Origin: Ligula intestinalis | Taxonomy: Eukaryota > Platyhelminthes > Cestoda > Diphyllobothriidea > Diphyllobothriidae | Direction: 5' to 3' | Assembly (NCBI GenBank): GCA_036362985.1 | Contig: JAYGXS010000005.1 | Location: 53,987,331 to 54,051,330 of the forward strand | DNA length: 64,000 nucleotides | In this document: positions 1 through 12,826 of the stretch, one piece after another | How positions within the stretch are numbered: the first letter of the stretch is position 1 | How the letters are laid out: every line of letters starts with the position of its first letter | Made by a program: the position numbers and the translations under genes | Notes under the pieces: model-generated | What the model was told of the DNA's origin: nothing | Seen by the model: only the letters and a program-made list of their open reading frames with translations | Database searches by the model: none

Positions 1-54
1 TCTTCTTCTGAACTGCTGCCTGGAACTCGGATATTCTCCTCTATTGACGAGTCC
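1..54 (+). repeat. P2 Penelope-like element 3' tail
   Basis: The window opens in a TTC-rich run followed by CTGCCTGGAACTCGGATATT. The same TTC run plus this block closes P2 copies at 38019-38085 (+) and, inverted, at 29580-29640. It is therefore the extreme 3' end of a P2 copy whose body lies before the window. It abuts P1 sequence at about base 55, so one element has inserted next to or into the other. Confidence 0.7.
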
Positions 55-480
55 CCAGTTGATCGCAATGAAGGCTTTCAGGTTGTTTACTTCCCTAAGG
101 GCCGACACCAAAGGATGTCAGCAACAGGCGAGGTGGTGGCTATACGGCTAGTGTATCCAGCCCTGTATTGTCAGAAGACGATAATAGAATCGCTACCACT
201 TACGCAACTGAGGCCGACGCCAGCTGGCGATTGCATATCGCCCCCCCCATCTATTGGCAGTTTTTCACTCCCTGCAAATGACAGTCATTTTCACTCCACG
301 TACCTGACGCATGACCAATGCTCACAAGCTATCCTAATTCCCCTCCCCTTACCCAAGTGCGATAACCCCCACACGCCGATCTTGACATGTGAGCGGCGTC
401 AAAACGATGAGTTTTACTCGAATGACAGTTATTATCCATGTCAAACTCTACGACGATATTCATAATCCCTGTAATTTTCT
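55..480 (+). pseudogene. P1 Penelope-like element, endonuclease C-terminal tail
   Basis: The + strand reads VDRNEGFQVVYF, then ATGEVVAIRL, PALYCQ and PTPAGDCIS. This parallels the region after the GIY-YIG core in the fuller P1 copy (VDTNEAFKVVYR, ATAEAVAIRL, PVLCCQ, PTPGGDRIS at 41079-40843, minus). Only the C-terminal tail survives; reverse transcriptase and GIY-YIG core are absent. P1 proteins are known PLE types that copy RNA into DNA by target priming. This copy cannot be functional. It is followed directly by a hammerhead motif, the expected order at a PLE 3' end. Confidence 0.75.
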
Positions 481-481
481 A

Positions 482-522
482 CTGGTCTGATGATGAATTG
501 CCGAAAACATAGGTTTGCCAAA
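482..522 (+). ncRNA. Hammerhead ribozyme motif, P1 copy
   Basis: Core elements occur in type I order: stem I strand TGGT, core CTGATGA, a short helix II region, GAAA, a stem III hairpin AAC/GTT, cleavage nucleotide T, then GCCA, which pairs with TGGT through one U-G wobble. Hammerheads are known in the terminal repeats of Penelope-like elements. Helix II is weak here, so activity is uncertain. It lies just 3' of the P1 coding tail. Confidence 0.7.
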
Positions 523-524
523 TT

Positions 525-1929
525 AACTTTGCAGACCGTGTTATGCACATCGTTTCTCCTAGTTGTGGGGGAAGAGGGGGATGGTGATAGTATGGATGCA
601 GTAAGCGCTTGTGTACGCCATGAGGATAGCAACGATAACCGTATTTCGGCTTGGTTTCTGACTTGTCAGTAACTGTGTTCGTAAAATTTTGAGTGCGAAC
701 ATTGTTTCGATCAGAATGAAGTGATGTCTACACGGTCTAGTTTGGCAATAATGACGTTTTTTCATAAAACTTCTTTTTTCTTGACATCAAACACACTTTC
801 GTTTCATCCTCACCAGTTTAACTTCATAATTTTTATAACAGCACTGTTGCATCAAGCCTCTTGCATGCAGTCTGTCAGCGCAGTTGCCGCTTAATCACGT
901 CAGGCACTACATAAAGATGACTACTTTGCAGAAACAGTAGCCCAGACTAAGTAAGTTGGGATTTGCCTTAAGCAACAAATAAATAACCGAACAACCATTG
1001 CTTTCCCCAGGTGTTCCGTGGCGTTTTGAGTACAGGTGACCTACAGTTGTCGGCCAAGTGTAACTGAATTGGTACTAAGGTCCTCTAGTTTGTTTGCATT
1101 TTTGCGTGGTGGGCAACGCGTTTGGTTATGTGAGTCAGCTGGTAAAACCGACGTTGAACCGGCGATTTTGAAAGTAAAGACATGACGTTTTTTGCAAAAT
1201 GATTTACATTCCCAAAACTCCCTGTTTTCGAAAGAAACTGTTCCTACCTCCATTACTTTTATTGCAGCATGAAAATGTGCGCCCGCCCCAGCCAATCTAT
1301 TTGTTTATTACGCCCTCGAAAGTGCCAATAGACCTGCGACTGCACAACATTGCCCTCCTCGAAAGATGCCTCGTAATCATCAATCAGTTGCGAAGGACTG
1401 TACACGGCAGCTGGTTTGACGTTCTGCGTACAAGCCTTTTGGACTCCCTCAAAGGTGGGCTTCTGCATGAGTGCATCTTACAATTTTAGTGTCTATTAGA
1501 TTACACAAAAAATGTCTTGCAAATGCTATCGACAGAGTACTCTTATTAAAGCTGCTGCATTGTTATCTTATCTGAGGCCATCTTATTCTTGCTTTCGAAG
1601 GATCCTTTGCAGAAAACCATTCCATCCGCCTAGATGAGAGGCTCCGTTCAAACCTACTACACTCTTCTGATTGATTAACGCGTCCTATGAGGGTATAGAT
1701 GAGGCCGCCCCTTTGTGTATGACTTCCTGAAAAGAGGGTTTGCATCTGTTATCTGAAAAGCATAATGAATGCAGCTGCCTGATATTTGATATCCACTTTT
1801 TGCGTGCCACCATTCGCCTTAAGCCTTTAGTGTGCTCAGAGCACTACAATTATCACGCCCAGTCTCGTATAGGAAGATAAGGGGCAAGGCTAGAAGGAGT
1901 TGTTTATTGTGTACAGAAGCCCCGACGCT
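525..1929. other. No gene recognised
   Basis: I see no exon with matching splice sites, no RNA gene and no clear repeat. The short open frames here lack recognisable domains. Confidence 0.5.
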
Positions 1930-2130
1930 CGGCAGGCCCGAGCCCTGCGCGCGCGCGTCTGTCTGCTAGCGTACTGTAGGCGTGAGTGCTTAAAAGTCAT
2001 GCGAGAGTGAGTCACTTGCCACTTGATCAACTGCTTGGCCGATAGAAGTCTACGGCACCTGTGATTGGCTGTCCCAGGGGCAGACAGAGGAGTGCAATCA
2101 CGTGATGGTTTGCAGGCTTGGCGCCGGCGC
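1930..2130 (+). repeat. Dispersed ~200 bp repeat, copy 1
   Basis: This GC-richer block shares ordered segments with the minus strand of 12632-12826: GCGTGTGTCTGTCT-like, GCGAGAGTGAGTCACT, TGTCCCAG, GAGTGCAATCACGTG and GCTTGGCGCC. The two copies are clearly diverged. No coding domain or tRNA head was seen, so the class is unknown. Confidence 0.65.
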
Positions 2131-2289
2131 TACAAACTGTCAAACAGACATCGGGCCCGCAGTGAGAGTTGTGAGGCCGGTTAAAAGTAAAAGACAGGTA
2201 CAGGTGGAAGCTCAAGGGTTTGTAACTGCGCGGTTGTTTACTCGAGTCAGTTTCATTATTAAACTAATTCCTTCCGTTTATGGATAGGT

Positions 2290-4380
2290 TTACTCATTTA
2301 AAACACTTAAAGTCTTCTAAAATAGTTCATCCGTCGAAAACCTCTTAAGGAACTTGGTTTTTAACGAAATAGGAATCCATTTTAATTAAATTGCAGAAGA
2401 AAAGGTTAGTAGAAAATTTACGAGCATCTGTGAACATTCAGTCGTGCCAAATAGAGATAATTTTATAAGTAACGTAGGTGGCTAGAGTGAACCGAAAAGA
2501 AATCCCAAACTTCAATAAAACTGAAAACCTTAATGGGAAACTAAAAGCAAAACTAAAACAAGACAGAAAAATACACTATAGCTATACGCAAACTAAAGAC
2601 TATAAATAAACTATTGATGGCTTCATTTTTGTCGCCAAAAATTACATAACTCAAGCAATACTGGAACCTAAATTAAAATTCCACTACACCCTTATTTGAA
2701 GAACAATTGATTTGCCGTGTTTCGGCCTCACATAGGTTTTTCTTGACAAGATAGGCTTTCATCAAATTCCATACCAATTTACGACATATACGTCCTTCGC
2801 CGAAAAAGTTTCTTCTAGGTAAAGCTTTGCAAATACACTTCCCACGATCCCTTCTATGTTAATTTTCTTTGTTTTTGTTTTAGGGATATGCAAATCTAAA
2901 TTCTGAATTGTATATTATAACAGTACAGCGCCATTAGCCATAGTTTAATTTCATCTCTGGCTGGCCATTAACGTAAAATTGTTCGTCGTTTTCCACGAAA
3001 CACTTTGCACTAGACTTTGGCCATAGAATTTACTGAAACATTCGTCAATAGGCACGCACAGTGCCAGTTTTTTAAAAGTCAAAATTTTCGAATAATGTGA
3101 TGTGAATCTTCCGGCCATAATATTCTTTAGAGAATTCTTGCTACATATTTTATGTTGGATATTTCTTGCATACTGTTTTCAATAGGGTCTTTAAAGGCAT
3201 TGCCTACTACCCTAAATATACTGAACTATACTGAACTATATCTTCTGTCACACATAGTGATTTTGCTCATTAGTGGCGCTTGCTGAACCCGGCACAAAGT
3301 TCTAAGTGACCTTAAGAGGAAAGAAGACGTGAGTAGAAACTGCATTTTAAGGAAAGTAGTTCCAGATTTCATCTGGCACTTGCGCTAGAAGTATTATGAG
3401 AGTTGGCACGTTGACAAGATGACTTTGAGCTAGTCCGTACCTTTAGGTTTCATTACTCCCCATCTCGGACTAACAAAACGTGACATTTTTTGAATGAAGT
3501 GGCTTAATAAAAGACGTTTTGATCTGTTTGTCGGTGTTTGCAGTGGCCTAGGATTTCGAGTCATTTTGAAATTCCGATACGAATGCCTTCGAAATAAAAG
3601 GAAGGGGCTTGCGCGTCAAACCCATCCTTAGTTATCACTGCTAATTTATTGTCTGGATAATTGAATTGTGAGATTTCATTTTAGTTTACCTGATAGCCTT
3701 TGATTGGAGATCAGTCCTCTTTTAGACATTTGCTTAGTTCGTAACATGGATATACGGAATTACGATTGACCATAACCGCAACAGCGGTCGCCCCGCTTGT
3801 TGTACGTGCTCTCTGTAATGCTGGTCTCTAGTGCAAATGCGAATCGTCAGGCGAATAATATTTCTCTTCCAGCGGTCACGGTTACTTCGCAAGTCGCATT
3901 TTCTTACTTTCTGCAACGATATCTGATTGTAATGCACAAGTAACGCATAAAAATGCACCGGTCAAGTTATCAATAATTTATTTCTACGTTTCCGTTTTGA
4001 TATTTTGAATTTAATTCTATGTTCGTTCTCTGTTTCCTGCATTGATGTATCTTCGTCTTAAGTATTAGCAGTTTTTTATGGTGCATTTCTTTTTTAATTT
4101 AGACAGTGGAAAATCTACAAGTGAAAATAAAAAGGTGAGCAGTTGCATTAACGTATTTCTTGCCTTATCAAAAAAGCCTATAGCAAACGTCTTGTCGAAT
4201 TTATTCACTATGATGTGTTGAAAATTGCTCTTTTCTGCGGGAAGGTGTGTTTTTGATCGTTAAAGAGGGGATGCTTAATCAGGGATGGGGTGTCTGTGGT
4301 GTTTGAAGGATTCGCTTTCGGTTCTGATTTTTCACCTGATGCAATACGGTCCAACCATTGCCGCAAATAAAGTTAGTAAA
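2290..4380. other. AT-rich sequence without recognised features
   Basis: Long AT-rich stretch with no ORF of note, no splice-supported exon and no repeat I could match elsewhere in the window. It is probably upstream of, or an early intron of, the + strand gene. Confidence 0.4.
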
Positions 4381-4384
4381 CAAT

Positions 4385-5060
4385 CCTTATATTTTCGATA
4401 AATTATTGTCGGGCCATTACATTTATCTGGGAACGGGGTACAAGTTAAAACGTGCTCGTCTTTTCGTGCAAGTGAGTAGTGGGAATAGGGGGCGAAGGGG
4501 TCGATGATGGAAGACTGGTTATGAGGGCAGTGTTTGGTGGAGTAGGATATGTTGTTCGCACGAGTCGGCGTCTATCCAAAAAAATGAAGAAACACCTTCC
4601 GGCATAGGTGATAAAACGTGAAGTCAGGAGCATGCACAGCTCTATATTCTGGCGCATCGTGTGTCCCCGAACGAAGCCATCCGGGTGATCTATAAGGTCC
4701 CACCAAACTACCCAAAGCCCCTCGATCAGCGCCTGCTAGCAACAGCAGAAGCAACCGCCGGCGTTGTCTGCACAAAGGAACATCCTACAAACTCCGCGTT
4801 TGGCGTGGCTCATAGTCACCTAGCCTCATGTGCTCATCCGCGCCCTGTTTTTTATCCTCCCCTCCCACCCCCAGACTGGCTCCGCCAAACCCTGTCCTCA
4901 TAACCAGCCCTCTCTTAGCGCCCCCCCCCCCCCTGTCCCCCTATTCCCACGACTCACTTGCACGAAAAGACGAACACGTTTTAACTTGTACCCCGTTCCC
5001 ATATAAAAGTAATGGCCCGATGAGAATTTATCAAAAGCCTACGTACGATCGCCAGCTGCT
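4385..5060 (+). mobile_element. P1 element 3' fragment capped by its own inverted tail
   Basis: The right part is + oriented. It reads SPNEAIRVIYKVPPNYPKP at 4660-4720, matching the EN tail DPNDAFRVIYRVPPNYPK of the 40 kb copy, then a 3' tail ending near 5060. The left part, 4385-4560, is that 3' tail in inverted orientation: both arms share GGAACGGGGTACAAGTTAAA and CGTCTTTTCGTGCAAGTGAG. Both outer ends carry decayed hammerhead cores (CCGATGA with AAAA at 5012-5055 on +; more decayed at 4385-4418 on -). A poly-C run of about 14 lies at 4920-4933. Confidence 0.75.
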
Positions 5061-8000
5061 CTTCTGATGTCTCCGATGGGAATTTTCGCAACTTTAAAAC
5101 AATCCGTATATTGCTACTTGCTGGGCTTGTATACCTAGACATTTACAGTCAGAAAAAATTGCCCCACATCTCTGCAACTCAAACACATGTGTGAATTTAT
5201 GTCAATATTAGACAGGGGATTTAATTTTCGCCGTTTTCTCGTCAATGTTTTAAAAGGTACTGTTTTCACATGAGTACAAAAAGCAGCACATATTGTTTGA
5301 GTACCTGCACAAACTTGTCCTTATTTAGTTTATGAAAGTTGCTTTCAAAGCAATTTTTTGTAGAGAGGATTAAACCTTGTCTTTGGAAAAAGTCGTTTTA
5401 CCGGGAAGCAGTGCTTTTTTGTTTTTGATTTGAAAAAAAAATAACGTGGATGAGGAACCTTAGGGTAGCCATGCTTGCTCTGAACCAACGCATAAGAAAT
5501 AACTCAAACGGTCTGAAACTTGGAAGTTTGACATGTAAGCTAAGGAATAATCAGGAAACTCGGAGAAAATTGAAGAGAAAACACAGACAGCATTTAGCGA
5601 CGTCGATTTAGTGCTGAGTAAGCAGCACTAGAAATTCTCAAATAAAGCGTTTAGAAACGTTTACATGCTTTTTAAAAAGTGCAAAAAACAGGCATTTGGA
5701 GCGGCAGTGTTATGCAATCCTTGTTTTTGTTCTTAAAAATGGCACGAATTAATTTCCACTCCAATTTTCATGACAGTGTTGATTAATCACAACCATATTC
5801 AATTTTACACTCTTTTGAAGAGTGTTGTAAGCGTCTGCCAATAGTACACTTAAATCAAACATAGTCCCACGTCGGGAATATTGCTATAAATAAAAGAACA
5901 ATAAAGATTATTAATTTGAAGGTTTGTGCTTTGTTTTTTCCCGAGTAATTACTTTTTAATATCCTAATCGTTCTGTTGTCGTAATTATTTAATTATAATA
6001 AAGACTGTCTGCGAGATATAAAAGCAGTTCGTTTCTCTTTTTTTTCAAGCCTTTTTACCTTTGAATTCAATCCTATGAAAGTAACGTGTAAAGTTATGCT
6101 GTATCTTTTTTTGGTGCAAATTACTCAAGGACGTGTAAGAAACTCTGCAGAAAAAATGTCATAATATAAGTTATTTCCCGAAGCCTTTTCTTCTGGTTAG
6201 TTTTTTAATACTTCGCTTGCCGACTATTTTACATTTTCGTACCGTACGCTGAATTGAGCGCTTCGTTCTCCGTCTTTTTTGCCTCTTAGATTTCTCCTGA
6301 ACAGCATGTTACGTACTGTTTTTTTTTATTCCCAACCAAACCTTAAACATTAACTGCACAATCTTTGGTTATAACTATTCATTAAACGCAGTAATTAAAG
6401 TGAAATTTGTCAATATAAATGGCAGCTGTTTATCGAGCGCTCCATTCGTCCTGCTCCATAATAGAACCACGGTAGGTGTTATGCTCTAAGCTAGCGAAGA
6501 GCTTCTTGCAGTAAAACTACTTATTTTGGAAGAATTTCGAAATTCACTACTAATGACGTGCTCATGTTTTATATCTTGTACTGGAATATATTAACTTCTG
6601 TTGCGTTTATTTTACAAATTCTTGCCCAGCTCATTCGGACACAGGGTCTCCGTGAATATTCTACGCGTCTTTTTGAAGCAATACGTCAAAATAAGGAGCT
6701 AAAGAAAATAAGTCCAACGATTTGTAAGCGATGCTAACTTATTTTCCTTTCTTGCGGTTTCTACTTCCCTTCTTTGCGATTTCTTCGTCCTCACGTATTG
6801 GCTTTTATCTGCGCAAATGTGCCGCATACATTCGCGTAAGAGTTAAAGTCGAAAGTCTGGCATCCGAAACTGCGGCCGATTTAGCAAAAAAACAACGCGC
6901 GAGATGTGGAATAATGTCTGTTTCCTACAGCCGGTAGTAAAAAGGCAAACTTTCCGCGGGCAAATATTTACGTCATATAAAAGGCGGATGCCGTTCAAGG
7001 TTCATCTATTCGTTATTCGGTTGGCCGCTTTCACCATCTGAGACGTGATTTCATTAAACGTTTTCGCCGTAAACCATCACCACGTCCTCAACGTTCATAC
7101 TTTTAGTGTGATGAGTTGGTAGATCGTACATGGACGTGATGCTTTCCATAGTAAACGCGAGAGAATTAAGAGAGTAAACTGTGCAGAATGGTTTGACGTG
7201 CCAAACTGAATCCATGCGTCACAGCTCTTGCAAACACGACTTCTTCGGTACTGTTCTCTGTGTTCTATATCCGATTTCATCTGCCAGCTCCAAATCATTG
7301 ATTTATTGTCACTATACGCATGGGTGCTGATTCACATGACAGTTTTTCTTTGCTTTTAAATAAATTAAAGAGGTTATTCAAAAAAGTCACTCGGCTTGAC
7401 CATGGCGAACCGGTAAAGGGTTTACTTTTGACAGTTTCACCAATTCAGTCAAGGAAACCGTGGAACTTGGTGGTATAGCAAACAGGTCTTCACCTACTAC
7501 CATCACTTGAATGGTCCTCTGATATTGTTTCGAAATTAACCGGTAGCCGAATTTTCTTTGATTGAAGAGATCCTTTTTATTTTTGCTTCGTAAACTTAAC
7601 CCGGAAGAACTTTACTGAATTCCTACCGTAGATTCTGTTTTGAGCAATATTGAGGAGGGAACGCAGGTGACTCTTTAGTTAGTGCTGAAGTTAACTTTTG
7701 CGGGTAAACCGCTTTTATAATAGAGGTTACTTCCGTAAAGGTGTAGCTTATTCAACTCAACGTCATATTCACGCCTTTGCGAATTTTCACTTCAATTAGT
7801 TCACGTAAAAAGCCGCTCAGCTTAAACCTATTTTGACACTGTTTTGGCAAAAGAACAAACTTATTTGGTTTTCATTATCTTATCGGATTCCCCAGACTCA
7901 GTACCGAAGGCTCACGAACTGATTCCGTATCTTATCCAGCCTTTAAAAACACTTCTTTAACATCTCTAGGTAGGCAAGAGCTGCAGATTTATTAAAACAG

Positions 8001-8240
8001 CACCAGCCTGACGGAGGTAAGCATTAAGAACGTAAGCATACAATCTGTAGTGCATTTAGTGGGGGATCTGAGATATCCCTTCAAGGCTTTTGCATTAAGT
8101 TTTGCCGGTATAAAGCCCGGTTCTGTTGTCTGCCACAAAAAAGTACGATGGTCTTAACCTCTATAGCAATCTTGACGAATGGGGCATTTTTATGTTAATG
8201 TTTTTTTTTACCGAATAAATATTTGATCGACCTTCTCATA
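5060..8240. other. No gene recognised
   Basis: AT-rich sequence without an exon, RNA gene or element that I could support. Confidence 0.4.
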
Positions 8241-8241
8241 T

Positions 8242-8817
8242 CTACTTTAGAAGCCGGCTTACACTGATTTTGCTCTTGAAAAATGTGCGTACTAAAATCA
8301 ACTGAAGATAAACGCCAATAGTAGAGAATATTTGAGTCCTAGGAAGCATTTCAGAAGAAGAAGATGCGATAACTGAAACAAGAGTTTTATTTGCCTGAAG
8401 TTTCGGATTCCCTCGGGAATCCTTAATCATAGGCGAGGATAACATGGTCATGGTCATGCACAGATGGGATGGAGACATGCACAGGCTGCACGGTATTTAT
8501 AGGTCTTAGTGGTCATCCGCGTGTGTGTGTGTGTGATAATTGTTCACTTCTGTAGCCACCGCTTGGGTCTTAATTGATGTGGTACTGGCTTGACACTTCG
8601 CGTTCGACTCACTAATTACCATATCAGCATCAGATGCGAGCCTGATAATTACGTGACAATTATGCCCGCTGTCGTTAGAGTTATTTTTGCGTCCGGCCCT
8701 TCCCACGTGATTGATTCTCTTGCTCAAGAAACTTCTCAGTACACCGTACGGGAAGGCCAAATCGTTGCGCTTGTTGATGGACTGGGGGCGACGTAGGTGA
8801 AAATCATACTGTGACAC
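8242..8817 (-). mobile_element. P2 Penelope-like element, 3' end
   Basis: On the minus strand the copy runs from the region after the endonuclease, through LSKRINHVGRAG, SGHNCHV, SNAKCQ and TQAVATEV, to the 3' untranslated hairpin and a TTC-rich tail near 8350. The same order appears in the 29.7 kb copy (LTKRISEVGRAG, SGHNCRA, SNAKFQ, TQAVATGI). The GIY-YIG core is missing, so it is 5'-truncated. A short GT run sits at 8520-8535. Confidence 0.75.
8394..8432 (-). ncRNA. Hammerhead-like motif with altered core, P2
   Basis: Minus strand: CCTATGATTAA, hairpin GGATTCC/GGAATCC, then GAAACTTC and AGG. Layout matches a minimal hammerhead (core, helix II, GAAA, very short helix III), but the expected CTGATGA reads CCTATGA. 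The same change occurs in other P2 copies. Confidence 0.5.
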
Positions 8818-9250
8818 TTAACACCCTTTTGCTTATCTGAATGGGTGCAAAAAGCAGTCCATCTCTAATGGTCAGGGGACATTTCATCTGCACATATTCG
8901 CTTTATCACTAGACGTTGTCAGGATTTCATAGTGCTAATTAAGCCTTAGAGAGTGCACGGCGCATGCCTTCTTAACGGGGCCTTGTCACTATGCCGTTCC
9001 TCACATTAATTGAAGAGGAAATTTGGCGAATAAAAAGGTTTTTCTTTAAGTTTAAGTAACTTTCCGCTTTTCTTAAAAGTAAGTTATTATCTGCCTCTAT
9101 ACTGTATGGCTGGATTTTGCAAATCAGGGCATAGGCTTCTGCCACCTTTGGACTTGTCGAATTAGGCGACGATTCTTTAATAATATCTACTCATTTTATA
9201 TTAGTAGATATATTTGAAAGTTCAATGTTTTGTTTGCGCACTGACTGCAG

Positions 9251-9459
9251 TTTCCCATCTTACCAAAATAGCAGAGGCTCTGATCCAACAAGCTCAGTTC
9301 AATCTGGCGGCCCTAGAAGCCAGGGCGGAACTTGCCGACTCCTGGATCGCATATAAAGAATCAACGGAAAAGCTACTCAAGCTGCGTTACCCACTTCTTT
9401 GGAATGTGCCTCGATGGCGTAGCGAGACGATAAAGTCAGCAAAATTACAGTTCATGAGG
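9251..9459 (+). CDS. Host gene exon: helical segment of membrane protein
   Basis: Open exon bounded by acceptor CTGACTGCAG before 9251 and donor GTGCGT from 9460. It begins with two bases completing a codon and ends in phase 0. The peptide (for example KIAEALIQQAQFNLAALEA and LADSWIAYKESTEKLLK) is rich in Leu, Ala, Glu and Lys and looks helical, probably coiled coil. Composition is coding-like, unlike the AT-rich surroundings. The next exon at 16856 starts in phase 0, so the join is consistent. No preceding exon or start codon was located. Confidence 0.65.
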
Positions 9460-10659
9460 GTGCGTGTTAACCATATAAGGCTTTCGAATTTTAATTTTTT
9501 TGTCCGACAAACTCAGTCTGTAGGTTTTTTCTGTAGCTCAACTTATTACGCATTAATTTGTATCGACCTACTATTTAGATTGATGCTGAAGTTTCTCTTC
9601 ATGTTCCCGATATGTGAATTCTCATTGCAGCTAAAGAAAAATAACTAAGCTTGTTTCAGTGTTTTATTTGCCTAATCATAGAAGTCTATTTATTTTGTAC
9701 AGACAAAGCAACAACAGATTTTCACTAAATCAGGAGGAAATTGTTTCCAGAATCTGGAGAAAATTGTTTCCAATAATTAGATCATCTTTAACATTTGACA
9801 TTTTTAAACACAAACTTGATTCTCATTTGCTGAAAAACTGTGGCAGATATAATGAACAAAGTTTCGGTAGCAGCACCTTGCAACTGGCTCACACTTATCT
9901 CTGATGTTAAGCCTACATTTGTATGATGTACTATTGTTACGGTGGACCTATTATGCGATTTTTGGTTATGAATAGGGAGCTCAAGGGCGAAAGCCTGCTT
10001 CCCTTAATAAAGTGACTTATCTGATACCGAAGAATTAAGAGGAAAAAACTTTAAAGTTTTTTTGGCCAGACATCTTCCACTTGTACATAAAATAACTGTC
10101 CCTGTAACAGTCAAGAAAAGGGGAAATGCTTGTTCCGGGTCGTTATTTAGAAGAATAAAATGAGGGAAAGAAGTAACGTAGTAGTTATCTTTTTGGTCTT
10201 AACTATATATCTCCATTTTATCTTATGAGTGGGTGTCTTGTCTTGGTCAAGTGTTGTAGACATTCCAACGCACATATCGAAATGCTAAAGATTTTTCTCT
10301 GTAAAATTGTAGCATTAAACGACCATTGTTTATGGAGAAGTATTATTCATTGCGACAGCTCGGTACCGCTGCAAGCTACTACTCGATCAAGATTAACGCG
10401 AGCTACTCAAGCATCGGACGCATATTTTCGAGAGAATTTCCAGTATTGAATCATCTTTGGCTCGCCGAATAAATTCACTATCGCTGATCTCTGATCATCC
10501 GCTTAAGAATTTAATGTACTTATTCAATGAACACTAGACAAGGTTACAAATTTCGTGCGCAACTTAAAACTGGTGGCATTGGTTCTCAAACTAATTGCAT
10601 TCGCGTCGTCGATACGATATATATTGAAGCTTTCCGAGACATAATGCTGGATCTTGGCG

Positions 10660-10830
10660 TTTCTTCTTATATGCATGTGTTTGCCTATAGCTATCACGTC
10701 TGGGATCTTGCCTTGTATAGCCGTTCTCGCTGAAATCACGCACTGCATCTCGCTACGCGTTACGATCTGGGGCAGCGGATCGAGAGACCGACGCGTTCTC
10801 TGCCTTAGCAACGCAGACCCAGGGACCAGG
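10660..10830 (-). repeat. Probable RTE-like 3' end, strongly diverged
   Basis: The + strand segments GATCTTGCCTTGTATAGCCG and GGGGCAGCGGATC follow the same order and spacing as GATCTAGCCGACC and GGTGGCAGCGGATC in the 3' coding end of the RTE-like copy at 19290-19380. The element would lie on the minus strand. Identity is low and no reading frame survives. Confidence 0.35.
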
Positions 10831-10884
10831 TCCAAGTCGAGTCAGGGTGGTCTTTGCCGCCTACAGGGGGGTAGCGGTACCTGA

Positions 10885-12630
10885 TCAAGAGTAGTAGCCT
10901 TGAGCTTATAAGGTGAACGACAACCTTCAATTTCCCATCCTTGTCATATATAGAGCCAAACTTTAAACAACTATGAGATGACTGAAGAGTCGCAGTGCCT
11001 ACAGCGTTAGCTGCGATTAAAACGTTTATTTATAAGGTCAATTGGAGCTTAGATTCGTATGTTCACCGGAGAAACAGAGATGCACATAAAAGGACTCTGT
11101 CTTTGTACGTAAGACAGTCAGTCATTGGTTCCCACACAACGTCTGTATGCATATGCAATGCCAGACTTCGGCAAACCACTTTCCCTGCGGCCTGATAGGC
11201 GCTGGAACTTCCTCTCGGTTCTGATTCCCTGTCGGTGTATGCGTTCGCGCTTCTTCTGGGTTTCAGGCCCCACCTCAAGTGTCTGAGCAGCTACACGGTC
11301 GCTAGACGGTGGAGGAGAGAGTGAGGTTGGCCCTCAGCGTGTTTATTTCCTCAATATACTAAATCTGAATGCGCTTGAATCTATCACGGTGCGCTAAAAG
11401 CCCTGGCTTGGAGGGTTTGCCAACTGATGGGGAAACTCAAGCCGCCTACGTTACTGCTCCTCTTGTACGCGTGTTTTTATGCGTGCGTATGCAAGGAGAT
11501 GGAGGACTGAGAGTCAAGCTGCAACTGCTCCTTCTTAATATGGCCTTTATGGCGCTCCCGCAAACGCGGGAGCCTACCTAGCGAGTTGGCTGTGTCAAGT
11601 GTGCGCGTGTTGAGTGACTATCGCACCAGCCACCGACACCCTCCCTAATACCCGGTCTTTTTGACTTTGTCTTTACACCGGAAACAGAGGTGGGAGTTAC
11701 GAGCGAGTGAGCAGATTCTCCGTGAGTCTGCTTTTAATTCTTTTTCGTTGCGATAGTTCGCTACGTGGCTTCTGCTTGCTGTAGCCTTCGTGCAACTTGC
11801 CTAAATGTCTGCTGCGGCTGTTGGAGCGCGTGGTGCCCATCATCGAAACCGATGGGGGAACTGTCGGTTCCCACAATAGCAGTACGTGGGTCATATGTTA
11901 CGAGTGGGTGATCGTTTCACCCTTTCTACCAGAAGAGTTGCGTGAACCGTTGTCATATAAAGCGAAGTAGGAGTTGACATACGAGGAACTTAATTGTCTG
12001 TGGGACTGAGTCCGGCTTTAAACTTCTGTATGACAACAGACATGCGGGTTTTTCTGATTGTTTTCACTTTTCTCACTTTTTTTCGTATGCACTTCGACGT
12101 AGACATTAATTTGATACAGAAGATTATTTTTTTAAATCGCGTGTTCTTGTATGCTTCAATGAAGAAAGCATATTTTTGCACACGCACTTATATCTCTGGT
12201 CTAGGAGCATAAACTGGACGTCCACAAATCAGTCCTGGCCAAATGTACAAACCTTGGCCTTCATCAATTTATCTACTTCGTCAAGAGAGATCTTCTCTTT
12301 CTTACGCAGGTGAGGTAATTTTCCTTTTTTTCGATAAATTTCAGGTGAGCACGGTTGAATGTAGGTCACCTCGTTCGTTGTGGTGTGATATATTCTTTTT
12401 TGAAGGCAAGTAGGATTTTCATAAGACGTAATTAACTTTTTCGACCACACTTTAGACGCTGGTTCTCCAATACGTATACAAAAAAATATGATAAAAATAT
12501 GAAAGAAGATAGTTACATCAACTCGCCGTCAGATGCAGTAAATAATGGGGGGCATGATAATCGAACTAGAGCATTTGAGGCCACAATCGTAACGTCAAAG
12601 TAAATTCACTTTTAGCACCGTCCACTCCCA
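10885..12630. other. Intron sequence without recognised features
   Basis: Within the 9460-16855 intron. Short GC-richer blocks occur at 11280-11700, but I found no domain, no splice-supported exon and no repeat partner for them. Confidence 0.4.
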
Positions 12631-12631
12631 C

Positions 12632-12826
12632 TGGCGCCAAGCCCGCAAGCCTGCACGTGATTGCACTCTTCCATTCGCCTCTGGGACAACCAGTCACAGG
12701 TGTTTTTTGGGCAAGCAGTTGAACAAGCGGCCAGTGACTCACTCTCGCACGGAGTGTACACATTCACGTCCACAGCACGCTGGTAGACAGACACACGCAT
12801 GCAGGGCCCGAGCCTGTTGTGCATCG
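12632..12826 (-). repeat. Dispersed ~200 bp repeat, copy 2
   Basis: Inverted and diverged copy of 1930-2130; see that entry for the shared blocks. The two copies lie about 10.7 kb apart in opposite orientation, which argues for dispersal rather than local duplication. Confidence 0.65.
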
